Part shown: positions 10,870-21,367 of the stretch, piece after piece
Layout of the letters: each line of letters starts with the position of its first letter
Position numbering within the stretch: the stretch's first letter is position 1
NCBI GenBank assembly: GCA_034509495.1
Contig: CM067508.1
Location: 26,181,886-26,245,885 of the forward strand
Origin: Acestrorhynchus altus
Lineage: Eukaryota > Chordata > Actinopteri > Characiformes > Acestrorhynchidae
Length of the DNA: 64,000 nucleotides
Direction of reading: 5' to 3'
The notes under the pieces: generated by a model
The model's input: the letters and a program-made list of their open reading frames with translations, nothing else
The model's database searches: none
Told to the model about the DNA's origin: nothing
Translations under genes and position numbers: made by a program

Positions 10870-11290
10870 GGGTTGTGTACCTCTTGGTGAGAGACAGTTG
10901 ACTGCTAAACGTCCCTCTACAACACACTCAGACATTTTGCCCAATTGACCGACTTTGAGAAAGGTCGTGGCTGTTTTGACCAAGTGGTTAAGATGTAGGC
11001 ACACATATTGAATGGGCCTCATGAAGGGAACTTCAATCCTGCCTCTGCTACACACACAACAAGGGATTGCCTGGAATGTCTCAGCCAGATTGCAATTCTT
11101 CCTTGGCCTACCAGATTGACCAGATTTATTGACAATCCAGCATTTATGGGACCAGCTGAGATGCCAGCTTTGAAAAGTTATGAGTTTGCATTCTATAGGC
11201 CCAGCTGCAACATCTGTTGGCAAATGTGCCACTGGCATATAGAACCTGTATGCCACCATGCCCAACTGTATCACAGCAGACCACAGCAGA
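10870..11290 (+). mobile_element. Decayed Tc1-like transposon
   Basis: The sequence near 10938 reads QLTDFEKGRG, like the N-terminal DNA-binding region of Tc1-type transposases (LTDFERGRI). Sequence 11100-11280 matches the C-terminal part, with AGGCCCAGCTGCAACATCTG and CAGAACCTGTATGCC-type words. Multiple stops; no terminal repeats identified. Confidence 0.55.
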
Positions 11291-11328
11291 GGAGTTACAC
11301 AAATAAACTTGGGAACATTGAAGACAAG

Positions 11329-11640
11329 TCATGCTGCTGCATTTTGGATAAGTTGCACAGGAAGGCCAGCTAGAAGGGAGTTGCAGTAGTCTACTCTTGA
11401 AAAGACAAGAGACTGAACAAGTATGTGAGTGGCCTCTCTAGGTCTGCATGACCAAGTCAGGTTTGCAATATGAGCTGAGAAGGATAACTGGTCATCCACA
11501 ATTATACCAAGGCTCTGTGCTTCTGCCGATGGAGTGACCAGTGACTTCTCAAAGGAAATGGCAAGATCAAGGTTAGGACCAGTGGTTCCAGGAATGTATA
11601 GCACTTCAGTCTATACAGCTGGGGATGAGTTTAAGGTGAT
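11329..11640 (-). mobile_element. L2-type LINE ORF2 fragment
   Basis: Reading leftward, the frame contains LGIIVDDQLSFSAHI and SRVDYCNSLLAGLP followed by LIQNAAA. This is the C-terminal reverse-transcriptase region of L2/CR1-clade non-LTR elements. It is truncated on both sides. Confidence 0.8.
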
Positions 11641-11729
11641 GGGCTGCCAGATGATTCGAGAAGATTTTGGAGGAGCCTGTTTTATTTACATCAGTACTTC
11701 ATAAGGGCTGATATTGGCCCTAGGCTGCC

Positions 11730-11985
11730 CCCACAGATGCAGAGTATTTACTTTTATACTGCTTTTGTGAAGTTATGCTTTGACAGCAAGCCAAGCTAAT
11801 AGAATCTGGTTCAAAAGCAATATGCTGCAAACACCTGACAATTACATTCGCTGTGGTCAACAAAACTTGGATTCCACTGGCACAAAGTATGAGCTTGCCA
11901 ACATAACCCACAGCAGCCACATCCTTAAATGAAGATTTATCTTCCAAAAGGACAATGACCATAAGCACACTTAATCAGTATAACG
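11730..11985 (+). mobile_element. Possible Tc1-like remnant
   Basis: Words near 11935-11970 (ATTTATCTTCCAAAAGGACA, ATGACCATAAGCACA) match the QKDNDxKHT segment of Tc1-type transposases. The sequence upstream is too decayed to align by eye. Confidence 0.4.
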
Positions 11986-12945
11986 TGAGTTAAGTTAGTC
12001 CTTGAGTATTGTTTAAATGAGTGCATAAATATGTTAAAAATGATAAGTGTAATGTATTTTTATTATCCAGGGAATTCCGTTTTCCAGGGATTCTGAAACA
12101 GGACTTGCTACTACCTTAAACATTAATGCATGATGGCTGAGGTAGCTACTCAACATCAACTTCAAGCCTTTTTTTGAGCTTAAAAGGTAGGACTGTGTGT
12201 GCATCTGGATACTGGAGTGTGTGAGGGGCAGACTGGATATCCCCGCAACCGGATGGCCTAAAAATAAAATCTCCTTCATCATCCATGCTAAATAAAATAT
12301 AACCAAGTTCTTTCAACTCAGTTTCCTGAGTGTCAGCATTTCCCCCATGTGAATATGAATATCGAATGTTATGGAGTAACACGGTGGCTATTTATGGCAT
12401 ATATGTTCATTAAATGTCATTTTTCATATACCACTGGGAGCCATTACTAATGACATCAATAGTAAGGACGGTGGTCATGGACACGACATTGACTGGTTGG
12501 CAGCCATCAGTCAGTTTAATGAGCCGAGTGTCGGCCTGCTCCGTTAAGGTCAGTGTATGATTTCCTAATAATTGAGGCTGTTTACATCAGCAGCTCTTCT
12601 CCCTTCTGATCTCGTGTTACCTGGTAATGACACACCTGAATAAGATCTTGAGAGCCCATGAGCTGAACACCTCACCACAGCTCAGCTTACACCACCAAGG
12701 TTCTGCTTTCGTCACTCTTCGTGGTTCAGTATGGACATCTGAGAGTCCCCACACTGACATTTTACAGGTCAAGGGCAAGTGTCAACCAGTCATTCAGAAA
12801 GCACAGCACACTAGGAGAACTGCCTAGTCAGTGTTAAATAATTCTTCCTCTTAATACATTTTTCAGACTTCTGTGAATCACTAAATTCATCTTGTATGGC
12901 AGAAAATATTTAAATTTTGTATTTAACATTTTTTTACTTTACTTT
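11986..12945. other. Spacer without recognised genes
   Basis: AT-rich. I see nothing that can be supported as an exon. Open frames at 12034-12382 (minus) and 12627-12827 (plus) have no recognisable similarity. Confidence 0.5.
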
Positions 12946-12950
12946 TTGAC

Positions 12951-13200
12951 ATGGTGACTGGTGCAGCAAGTAGTGTGTACAGCACAGTTTCAGGGGGTTA
13001 TGGTTGTGGGTTCAATCCTTGCTCTGAGCACCATGTGTGAGGAGTTCCTTATGATGTCCCTGTGTCTAGGTGGGTTTCCTTTGGGTGTTCTGGTTTTCTC
13101 CCAACACTCATGGTAGGCAAACTAGCTATACTGAATTTCCCATTGGTTAGAACTGTGTGTGTGTGTGTGTGTGTGTATGTGTGTGTGTGTGTGTGTGGAT
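12951..13200 (+). mobile_element. tRNA-derived SINE (copy 1) ending in (GT)n
   Basis: A tRNA-like head with a B-box-type GTGGGTTCAATCC (about 13007) is followed by the conserved SINE body (GTGGGTTTCCTTTGGGTG, GGTTTTCTCCCAACACTCAT) and a GT-rich end (13157-13197). The same family recurs at 16008-16140 and 57195-57490. It is an RNA polymerase III-type retroposon common in teleosts. Confidence 0.75.
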
Positions 13201-13293
13201 CTTGACTAGGACAAGTGAATATTTGTGTACATAAAAACTAGACACCAAAGTGAGATGTTTTATTGGAGTTTTGATGTATTTTATTTGGAGGAG

Positions 13294-13337
13294 GCGTCAC
13301 ACTATACCAGTGGCTAACTGAGCCCAACCCCCAACAC

Positions 13338-13385
<48 letters not shown>

Positions 13386-13933
13386 CGATGAGCAAAGAAT
13401 CTATGTCAGTAATTTTGAGTAGGAAAACTAGGAACTCTCATATTCCATTTCCTTTTATTTTTCCACTCTGCAAGGGTTGAAACTTCCCTTATCTACTTCT
13501 TCCATTGAGTGCCTCGCTCTCTTTCTCTTCTCCCCTTCACTCCTCTCCCTCAAGCCAGTTAATCTTTTATTTTTAGGGAGTGTTTTCTGTTTGTTTTCCC
13601 CAGTTATTTGTGGCCAGTCTTCCCCAGGCATTCCTTTGTTCTGTTTTTTTCATAGCCCTTTACTTCACACCCATTTTGGTCCCCACCTCATATAAGCCTC
13701 TTTGTTTCATAATGCAACTATGCAAATAGTGGTGCCAGTCTATTAACACAACTGCCCTGGTTCAGATCCCATGGCAAGCATTTTATTTTCACTTTGCATT
13801 TTACTTGCTTTGAGATTTCCTTTTCTCTGAACTTGGGTCCAAACACATGGTTGTGGTAGCTCATTTGGCAGCAAATCAGTCTACAAACAAGATGACCTGG
13901 GATTAAACCCCTTTGAGTGAACTCCCTGTTACA
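13294..13933 (+). repeat. 5' LTR of degenerate Ty3/gypsy element
   Basis: This is homologous to the 3' LTR at about 15127-15507. They share CATACCAGTGGCTAA-type starts, a TATTTTTAGGGAGTGTTTTC / TATATTTGGGAAGTGTTTG core, ATTCCT.TGTTCTGTTTT, and a GCTTTGAGATTT segment. A (GT)n run at 13338-13382 and further indels make it longer than its partner. The 3' boundary at TGTTACA is an estimate. Confidence 0.75.
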
Positions 13934-15126
13934 GGAAGATCCAGCCAGAAATGTACCCATCAGACATGGCAAATATTGAGCAGGTAAAGTTTGCCCTGGC
14001 TAGCCACAAGGTAACCATTAGGAGATCCTCTCCCAGCTACAGGGCCTGACTAAATTATTAGCAGCCAGCATACTGCTGCACCTCCCCAGGAGGAGGTGGT
14101 GGCTGCTTTGGCAGAGCCTTCCTTACCAGTCCCAGAGCACTATGATGGGAGGATACCTCTGAGTTGGGCATAGGTGCAGTTCTGTCCCAATGCTCAGGCC
14201 CAGGTCAGAAGCTCCATCCCTTTGTCTATGTCTCATTGGCTCACCCCATCAAATGGAACTATGATATGGGTGACCAAAAGCTGCTGGCAGTCAAGCTTTC
14301 ATTTGAGCAGTGGAGGTACTAGTGAAGGTTTCATTTGAGCAAGTAGAGCTTCTGGACAGTCCATAAGAACTTGACCTTGAGCATTCAACAGGCCAAGTAC
14401 CTTAACCCACGTGAGGGCTGTTCTTCTTCCTGTTTGACTTTGTCTTGACGTACCAGCTGGGCTCCAAGAACAACAAGGCCAATGCACTCTCTTGCCAGTG
14501 GTAACCCTCTGCCAACAGCAGTACTCTCTGAGGCCCTTATTATAGCACCATTCCAATGGGGATTGGAGGTGACTGTGCAAACTGTGCTCCTGGGCAAATT
14601 ATTCACTCCTCCCTCAGAATGTCACCTTTGAATGCCAGTTTGGGTATGCTCCATCTGTGTTTCCTGGACAGGAGATGAGATCAGGGTTCTGTTCAGCTGA
14701 GGATGTAGTTTGGTGCTACTGCTGGGTCTGACCTTATACAGACAGGAGGTGCTGGCCAGCACCTGATTTTCATCCTGGGAAATGGGTTTGGCTCTCATTG
14801 AAGGACCTACCCTTGCATGGTGCTTCCCGCAAACTGACCCCTCTCTAAATTGGGACCTTCAAGGTCCTTCCCATTGTCAACCCTGTGTCATACTGCTTCA
14901 CCCTCAATGTGCATTAAATGGAATGTCCCACATGGGCTCAATCCCTACACTGTGAGGCGACTCCTGGGTGTCTGGTGGGTCCACACCAGCTGTAGTATCT
15001 TGTGAACTGGGAGGGTTATGGTCCAGAAGAACGGTCCTGGGTGCCCCTCCTGCCACATGCTGAAGCAAGAGCTCAACCTATGAGGGTTTGCTTCAGGGTG
15101 AGGACTCCAACCACCTGGATGAGACA
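13934..15126 (+). mobile_element. Ty3/gypsy internal region, collapsed gag-pol (non-functional)
   Basis: Just after the 5' LTR is a gag start remnant (about 13960-14200; words resembling the PADxExVKxALA leader and a PERYDG-like motif). The sequence then jumps to the RNase H part of pol (about 14165-14330, GVGAVLSQ and YDxGDxKLLAVK words) and on to the fragment around 14345-14500 (FWTVHKNL, APRTTRPM-type reading of the SKNxKADALS motif). The last part is the integrase C terminus (about 14785-14900). Protease, the reverse-transcriptase core and most of integrase are missing, and many stops are present. This is an old, internally deleted retrotransposon copy. Confidence 0.75.
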
Positions 15127-15507
15127 TCGTGCCATACCAGTGGCTAATTGAGCCCAACCACTAACACCTGTGGAGAGGGTATATAAGTCCTGAGCTCCAG
15201 CCACTCTGTGCTGGATCTTTGTCTCTTTAAAGTTTATCTTTTATATTTGGGAAGTGTTTGTTTTTGTCAGTTATTTGGAAAAGCCAATCTTCCCCTAGCA
15301 TTCCTATGTTCTGTTTTCCTACCAGTTTTCCCACAATCTGCATGAAGTTTCATTTTACACCCATTTTTAGTTTACATGCAATGGGGAAAATTTTATTTTC
15401 ACTTCAAGTGCTTTGAGATTTACTTTGCTCAGTACTTGGGTCCTAAGACATAGTTATGGTAGGCAATTTGGGTTCAAACCCCACTGAGTGTGCTGCCCCT
15501 TTATACA
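15127..15507 (+). repeat. 3' LTR of degenerate Ty3/gypsy element
   Basis: It pairs with the LTR at 13294-13933 and contains a TATA-type GGGTATATAAGTCCTGAG at about 15177, marking the U3/R promoter. It lies directly after the integrase C-terminal remnant, as expected for a 3' LTR. Confidence 0.75.
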
Positions 15508-16007
15508 GTTTCAGAGTAAGTTGTTGCTTCATGCTGGTGTTGTTGAGGTCTACCATCAACACTATGCACAATACTCAAATCACCTTTCCCAACAACTTTA
15601 TGTTTTGTGATAATTTCAAGAAATCCCATACTCTCCATGCCTTGGGTGTTATGGAAACGTTTTACTTAGTCAAGTCAGACTTTTTAAGCTGCAGCAATCA
15701 ATAAAGCAGAGCACATGACAGTCAGAAACAGTCAACCTCATGTATGCAGGAATTGTGTGCTGGTACTCAGCATTTATTATTTAAATTGAAATGTTTTAGA
15801 AATTGAAAAAGTAAATTAATTAAAAAAATAAATGATGTGTTGACTTACAATATGGATATTGATGTAATTTTTGCATCGTCATTGATTACGTTGGCTAATC
15901 GTAGCAGCCCTACTTTACAGTCATATATGTCTTTTATGTCATTCATATATGCCTTTTATAACCACTTCAGAAATACTAAGCATTATGAATATGATTTTAT
16001 TTTTTAT
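15508..16007. other. Spacer without recognised genes
   Basis: AT-rich. I see no supported feature. Confidence 0.5.
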
Positions 16008-16140
16008 ACAGTGGCATGGTGTGCAGCATGCAATGTATGTGAGCTCCAGGGTTTCCTCTGGGTATTTTGGATTCTTCCCAGCTCCCAAAAACATGCCTGT
16101 AGGTGAACTTTTATACCCCTTAGGTGTGAAAGTTTACTGG
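16008..16140 (+). mobile_element. tRNA-derived SINE, 3' body fragment (copy 2)
   Basis: The words GGTTTCCTCTGGGTATTTTG and CCCAGCTCCCAAAAACATGC, then TGTAGGTGAA, match the body of the SINE family at 12951 and 57195. The tRNA-like head is missing. Confidence 0.65.
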
Positions 16141-16202
16141 TGCCCTAGCAAGGGAGGGTTGTGTTTTACAACAGTGTGACTCCAAAAGTACCTGTAATTA
16201 AC

Positions 16203-16271
<69 letters not shown>
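16203..16271. repeat. (ATT)n microsatellite
   Basis: A pure TTA/ATT trinucleotide run of about 23 units. Confidence 0.97.
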
Positions 16272-16272
<1 letters not shown>

Positions 16273-16589
16273 TCATTTGTTGTATTTGCTTTCTCCTGTA
16301 AATTTTACCAGTGTTTTCAAGCTTAGTTGTAGTAGTGTAATTGTGATAGAGGAGCACTGTGAATAAAACGCATGTCCACTGTATCACCAGTCACCCCAAT
16401 ACCATTCAGTCTGTAACATTGAGTGCTGGAGCTTCAGCCAACCCCACTGGGACTGGTTTAAGTGACTTTTGTAATCTATAACTAATCATTTAATATGAGT
16501 ACTTGACCTCGCTAATGCTCACACAGCCAAATGGCATCAAAACCACATAGTAACTTTCCAAAACCTAGTATAAGACCTTGGCAGAAGCA

Positions 16590-17300
16590 TAGTGGCTGTT
16601 ACTGCAGCAAATAAAAACCAAACTCCCTATTATTACTCACGATTTTAAAAGCATCTCTGGAGGAGCATGTGTTTACAAATGTTTGGACATATCTGTCCAT
16701 TTCATCCTGACTCTCTTCCCAAGAAAAGAGAAGGCCAGGAGGGACAGCTCCAATCAGCAGAGACCTCACTCTGCTCCCCAAAATACCCCAGCTTGTCAGA
16801 GCACCTTGGCCACCATGAGGAGCAGGCTTGAAAAGGCCAACAGCCCAGAGATGGAGATGACAGTTCAGAGAAAATGCTCTGGCGGGATGGCTCTTCTCAT
16901 TGAGCCAGCAGCTGTGAAACACTGCGTTTAGTTCCTGGGAGAAATGAATCAGCTAATTTTGCCTGTGCTTGCGCATGCGTACAACTTATAATTAAAATTC
17001 ACTCTGATGCAAATAGTCATTAACACATTCCCCAACACCGTTATAATGAGTCCCAGTTCTCAAATGAATAACTCTCACACCTGACACAAGGCCATTCTCA
17101 AACCCTTGTTGCAGCCAAGACCCCCACAGACATCCTCACTCCCCATACCTAGGGGCAAAAACACCTTTTCAATAATTAAAAGCTGTCAGCAATTATCAAT
17201 TTTAATTTTGGGTAAGGGCTAATTCCTTCTGATACATAAACACATGCTGGGTGTTACACTGCCTTGTTCTATTAATTATTCAACTGAGCAGAATTCAATA
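16590..17300. other. Single-copy block, candidate conserved non-coding element
   Basis: No repeat similarity is seen. It contains a near-palindromic NRF1-type site, TTGCGCATGCGTAC (about 16969), an octamer-like TGATGCAAATAG (about 17006), and a homeodomain-like cluster, CAATAATTAAAAGC and CAATTATCAATTTTAATTTT (about 17170-17207). Both strands have open frames at 16599-16931, but neither resembles a known protein. Regulatory function is inferred from motif density only. Confidence 0.35.
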
Positions 17301-17416
17301 TTCTTGCCAGGCAGTATTCGCTTCCAAGTCCAAGTTAATACAACTCTGACACTTTCCACTCTTTTTTTCCTTCCCTCAGACGTGCTGTTTATACCACGGC
17401 TGTCGATTCTGTGTGA

Positions 17417-17421
<5 letters not shown>

Positions 17422-17483
<62 letters not shown>

Positions 17484-17507
17484 TACATACATACATACAT
17501 ACATACA
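17422..17507. repeat. (AC)n(ATAC)n compound microsatellite
   Basis: An AC run passes into an ATAC tetranucleotide run at about 17479-17507. Overlapping open frames are artefacts. Confidence 0.97.
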
Positions 17508-17509
17508 CG

Positions 17510-18025
17510 CAAATATGATCGAAGCCTCCAAATACAGCAAAGCTACCCAACTGTTACATCAGATCTACAGTCAGATCTACCCGCAGCTGTTGTTGTGACT
17601 GATGAAGGTATAGGGCAGCCCAGTGTTTTTAATTATAGAGAAATGGATTTGTGCACAAGTGCACTCTCCTTGCATTGCCAGAGGGCCAGTTTAACAGATG
17701 TGAAATTTGTTTCCAATTCTTGTTCTTGGTATAAACACACTGACTACCTGAGTCCACAGTGATGGCAGCACACAGTTTAGACAACTCAAGCTTCACAACT
17801 AAAACCTGCAGTGCTCTTCTGTGGAAGTTAGAAAGGCCTTGAAGTTCATGCATGATAAAGGGCCATGAAAATACGTTTGTCATAATATCTGAGCATTGCA
17901 TGTCTAATTTTGTTAAATTCCAGCCAGCCTTTACTTTGTGTAAATATAATTTTAGCAATTTGGGCTAAAATGGTTATCATAACTGTGTCATGAGTGGGCA
18001 GGACATGCTACTGTAGATTTATGTA
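17510..18025. other. Spacer without recognised genes
   Basis: A direct repeat, CAGATCTAC, occurs at about 17561 and 17572. I see nothing coding. Confidence 0.5.
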
Positions 18026-18028
18026 AAT

Positions 18029-18220
18029 CACTGTTTCTTAAAGTTGGTCATGGAGACCCCCCTGCCCTGCAGGTTTTACTGCTTTCCTTGCTCCAAACAA
18101 AACTGATTTAACCAATCAGCTCATGGACAAGCCCGTTCACAGTTGCAGAGGGTGTGTTAAAGTAGGGAATCCACTAAAATGTGTAGGACGGGGGTCTCCA
18201 GGACCATGGTTAAGAAACAC
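18029..18220. mobile_element. Short palindromic MITE-like repeat (copy 2)
   Basis: The ends are inverted copies: CACTGTTTCTTAAAGTTGGT at the left and ACCATGGTTAAGAAACAC at the right. GGAGACCCCCCTGCCCTGCA inside the left arm pairs with TGTAGGACGGGGGTCTCC in the right arm. Same family as 663-833. Confidence 0.75.
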
Positions 18221-19336
18221 AAATGTAAATGTATATTGATTTCTATGACATCCCAAAAACAATTATTTCACCAATGAATGATTGCACAGCTTTCACTGTT
18301 AAAAATGGTTCTTTAAAATGTAACTATCATTAGTCTACTACAGGAGTGTTGCATGGCCTAGGTTTTTGGAGCTATAGCTCTGAATATTTTTTAACAGGCC
18401 TGAACCTTATAACATCAATCCCTCTCCCACTACTGTACCCTCAAATGATTTGACTGCAATATAAAAGGGAAACTGCCTTCTGGGGGACCCTGAACCAGAA
18501 CCCCACTCCCAGTCAAAAGAAAACGACGGCAGGTATAAAATATTGTAATTACAGTCATCTGTTTTTTTCCTAAAAAAGAAAAGAAAAATCATTAGTGGCA
18601 AAAGAAAAATCATTAGTGGTAATGGGACACTTTATACACTTTTTTACACTTTAGACACTTTATTCCAATGTTAATGGCAAAATCAGACACTGTCCACTTT
18701 TTTGAGGCATAACAATCTTAATTTGCTAATGGTTAATTCTATAGATTAAAAAGGAGTTTTTTTTTTCATTCATGGCTAAGGTCAATTAAAAAGTCACCAC
18801 CAAGAACAAGGATTCTAATAGTCAAAGTGATCAAACTTTAAAATAAATCACTGTCATTCCACGCTGGTATTCACTGTGCTCTCTGCTCTATGAAGTTGGC
18901 TGCATGTCAACAAAGCTGTCAATCAACCTGGTATATTGCTGCCAGTCACTTGCCTCTTTAGATATCACCAAATAATGTCGATTAAATGTAAGATCATAAA
19001 GGAAAATAATTGGGGGGGGGGGGGTAATTAGCATAAAGAGAGCTATGGATGAATCAGTGTTTCTTATTACATTTGGCCTCCATACTGATCATTCATATAG
19101 AAAAGGGCGGGGTTAAAAATTACACGGCAGCAGTCATTTTGGATTCACTTTATGCATGCTGACATTCTGTCCACTTCAGTCAATATATGGTAATGTTAGG
19201 CAAATAGATCAGGCTTTCATTCTTGTTGGATGGGCTGTGTGAGTGTGTGAGCGTAATCAAAGGGCAGTTTAGGTTATTTAGCACTTATATGATTTTTTTT
19301 AGTCAGAGAACTGATAAAATGCAAGTTGTGAAACAT

Positions 19337-19340
<4 letters not shown>
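18221..19340. other. Spacer without recognised genes
   Basis: Includes a G run at 19012-19024. No coding, RNA or clear transposon feature. Confidence 0.5.
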
Positions 19341-19371
<31 letters not shown>

Positions 19372-19560
19372 TAGATGGATGGGTCATTTCATTACTGAAG
19401 TTGTGTGGGCATTCAACATTCCTCCACCCACAGTGTCACATGTACTGGGAATACATCAAGGCACAAATACCCACTTTCTATCTATCGTGCAGTGCAGGCC
19501 AAAATTTTAATATCGTTTGGGAGCTGGCCATTAACCAATCCAGTGAGTGCGGGAACCGGA
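19341..19560 (+). mobile_element. (GT)n followed by a fragment of transposon family A (helix-turn-helix remnant)
   Basis: After a GT run (19341-19370) the frame reads VVWAFNIPPPTVSHVLGI, which looks like the DNA-binding helix-turn-helix of a Tc1-type transposase. The same segment occurs in reverse at 48229-48590 (FKIPQSTVSHVYLE) and as DNA similarity at 54400-54762. The element is truncated. Confidence 0.6.
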
Positions 19561-19797
19561 CAACATAAATAATCTATATAAAAGAATCTATATAAAATTC
19601 AAAACATTACACAATAATTACTATGCTTAATTTAATATGAATTTACATTAGGGGAAAAAGCCTGTAGATGGTCAGTCAGCCTCAGCTATGGAAAGTAATG
19701 GCCGAAATGTCTATGTTGTGGATGGGAGCGGGATGAATTACAGCAGGAGCAGGGGGAATGGGATTAGAAAATTAAAGTCTGTAGTCCATCTCATTCT

Positions 19798-20345
19798 CTG
19801 TGTGCTTTATTAGCATCCTTTCACCCTGTTCTTCAATCAGGACCCCACAGGTTATTATTTGCAGTGACACTGATATGGTGGGGGGCATGTTAGTGTTTAT
19901 TGTGCTGCTACGATTGCATCAGACACAGCAGTGCTGCTGGAGTTTTTAGACATTCCAGTCCATGAACCAGAAATATCCATCCAACAGCATCCTGTGGTCA
20001 GCATCATCTGACAACTGATGGCGGTCAAGGATGATAAACACAAACTGTACAAAAACAGGAGGGCCTAATAGAGTGGATAGTCAGTGGACATAATGTTTAA
20101 ACAGTCCAGCACTAATGCTATGTCTGACCCACCATTACCAGTGTAACACACACACCATTTCAGGGTCCCACCCATATAATACTCCTGTGGGCTCCTGACT
20201 ATTGATCAACAGGCTGAAAGGAGGCTAATGAAGTATGCAGAGATACAGATGGACTACAGTTTTTAACTATATGGTAACTACAATATATATGGTAAGTGGA
20301 GCTGATAAATAATGAGTGTAGAAACAAGTTGTGACTAAGAATATT
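19798..20345. mobile_element. Non-autonomous repeat of the CGATCAGCC-end family (copy 1)
   Basis: It contains ACACAGCAGTGCTGCTGGAG (about 19923), GTGGTCAGCATCATCTGAC, CTAATAGAGTGGATAGTCAG and ACAGATGGACTACAG words in the order seen in the copies at 37536-37820, 52385-52525 and 55625-56080. This family is abundant in otophysan fish. The terminal repeats are eroded in this copy. Confidence 0.65.
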
Positions 20346-20362
20346 TTTGCTTCTCCTATAAA

Positions 20363-20704
20363 GTTACTGTAATGTTTCCTGACACACAGAGGTAGGTGGA
20401 GGCGGACGTACACGCTGGGTTGTATTTATTGACAAGGTATAAACAGATAAGGTACAATAACCTTTAAGACGAGTATACATGCAGACAAGGCATACAAGTA
20501 GTCAAGAAAGACTGACAAGGACCAACAGAGACCAGGGACTTATATACACACACAACAACATTAGACAGGGCTGGGACATGATAACGATGGGGCAGTGTTA
20601 CAGATGGAACACAGCTGGGAATGGGAGGAGACATGACATGTGCTCAAAAGCACATGGGATGGTAAACAAAACAAGACATTCTGGACTCCATATGTGACAG
20701 TTAC
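20363..20704 (-). mobile_element. Solo LTR (copy 1) with perfect 5-bp target duplication
   Basis: The body is 20368-20699 and is bounded by GTTAC on both sides (20363-20367 and 20700-20704). In its own orientation (minus) it begins TGTCACATATGGAG and ends CATTACA. It carries a TATA-type word (TATATAAGTCC) and, about 110 bases further on, AATAAATACAACC as polyadenylation signal. These features and the lack of internal sequence identify a solo LTR left by recombination. A second copy of the family is at 41799-42131. Confidence 0.85.
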
Positions 20705-21118
20705 CAGCTTAGAAATATGAGTTTCCTTTTTTTTGGACAGCAGCAATACATTCAGCTCAGTAAAAAGATTGTGTAAAACTTGGTTGTAGTAGTGTTTGCT
20801 TAGGATATTATTGTTCCACTGAAAATATAATCACACAAAATTCTGATTTTTTTAATTATCTGGCAACCACAGAATCCCTGAATGAGAATTTGCAGGAAAG
20901 ACCCTTAATTTTGGATTATTGAGGGTAATTGATGTTAAAGTGATCTTTGGTGAATATTCAGTTTCTCTGGACACTAATTGGTTCCGTATGGTAGCATTAT
21001 GTGCATAGACTGAACAAATTCAGCATTCAATGTACAGATTAATACTGCTATTTAAGGTGTGTACAGGAGCCAGACGGGTAGATTAAAACACTTCCAATGA
21101 GGCACCCAGCCTGCACCC
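20705..21118. other. Spacer without recognised genes
   Basis: AT-rich. I see nothing that can be supported. Confidence 0.5.
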
Positions 21119-21120
21119 GT

Positions 21121-21121
21121 G

Positions 21122-21174
<53 letters not shown>
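21121..21174. repeat. (AC)n microsatellite
   Basis: An AC run. Overlapping open frames are artefacts. Confidence 0.97.
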
Positions 21175-21176
<2 letters not shown>

Positions 21177-21308
21177 CAGCACACACCCCTCCAGGGTACT
21201 GCTGAACAGCGGCTCTTCAGTATTCCTCTTAATCACATACAGGTCAAAGTCGGCCAGCCTCCCCGTTCTCCTTTCATCATGGGGCTCTCTCTCCTCCTCT
21301 GCCTTTAA

Positions 21309-21309
<1 letters not shown>

Positions 21310-21361
<52 letters not shown>
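21310..21361. repeat. (AC)n microsatellite
   Basis: A second AC run, 135 bases from the previous one. The sequence between them (21175-21309) contains CT-rich words but no recognised feature. Confidence 0.97.

Positions 21362-21367
<6 letters not shown>

Noticed and set aside
16599..16931. Overlapping 107-codon (minus) and 82-codon (plus) frames as a gene
   Set aside because: No protein similarity is recognisable, both strands are open, and no convincing splice sites flank them. Kept only as a single-copy block.
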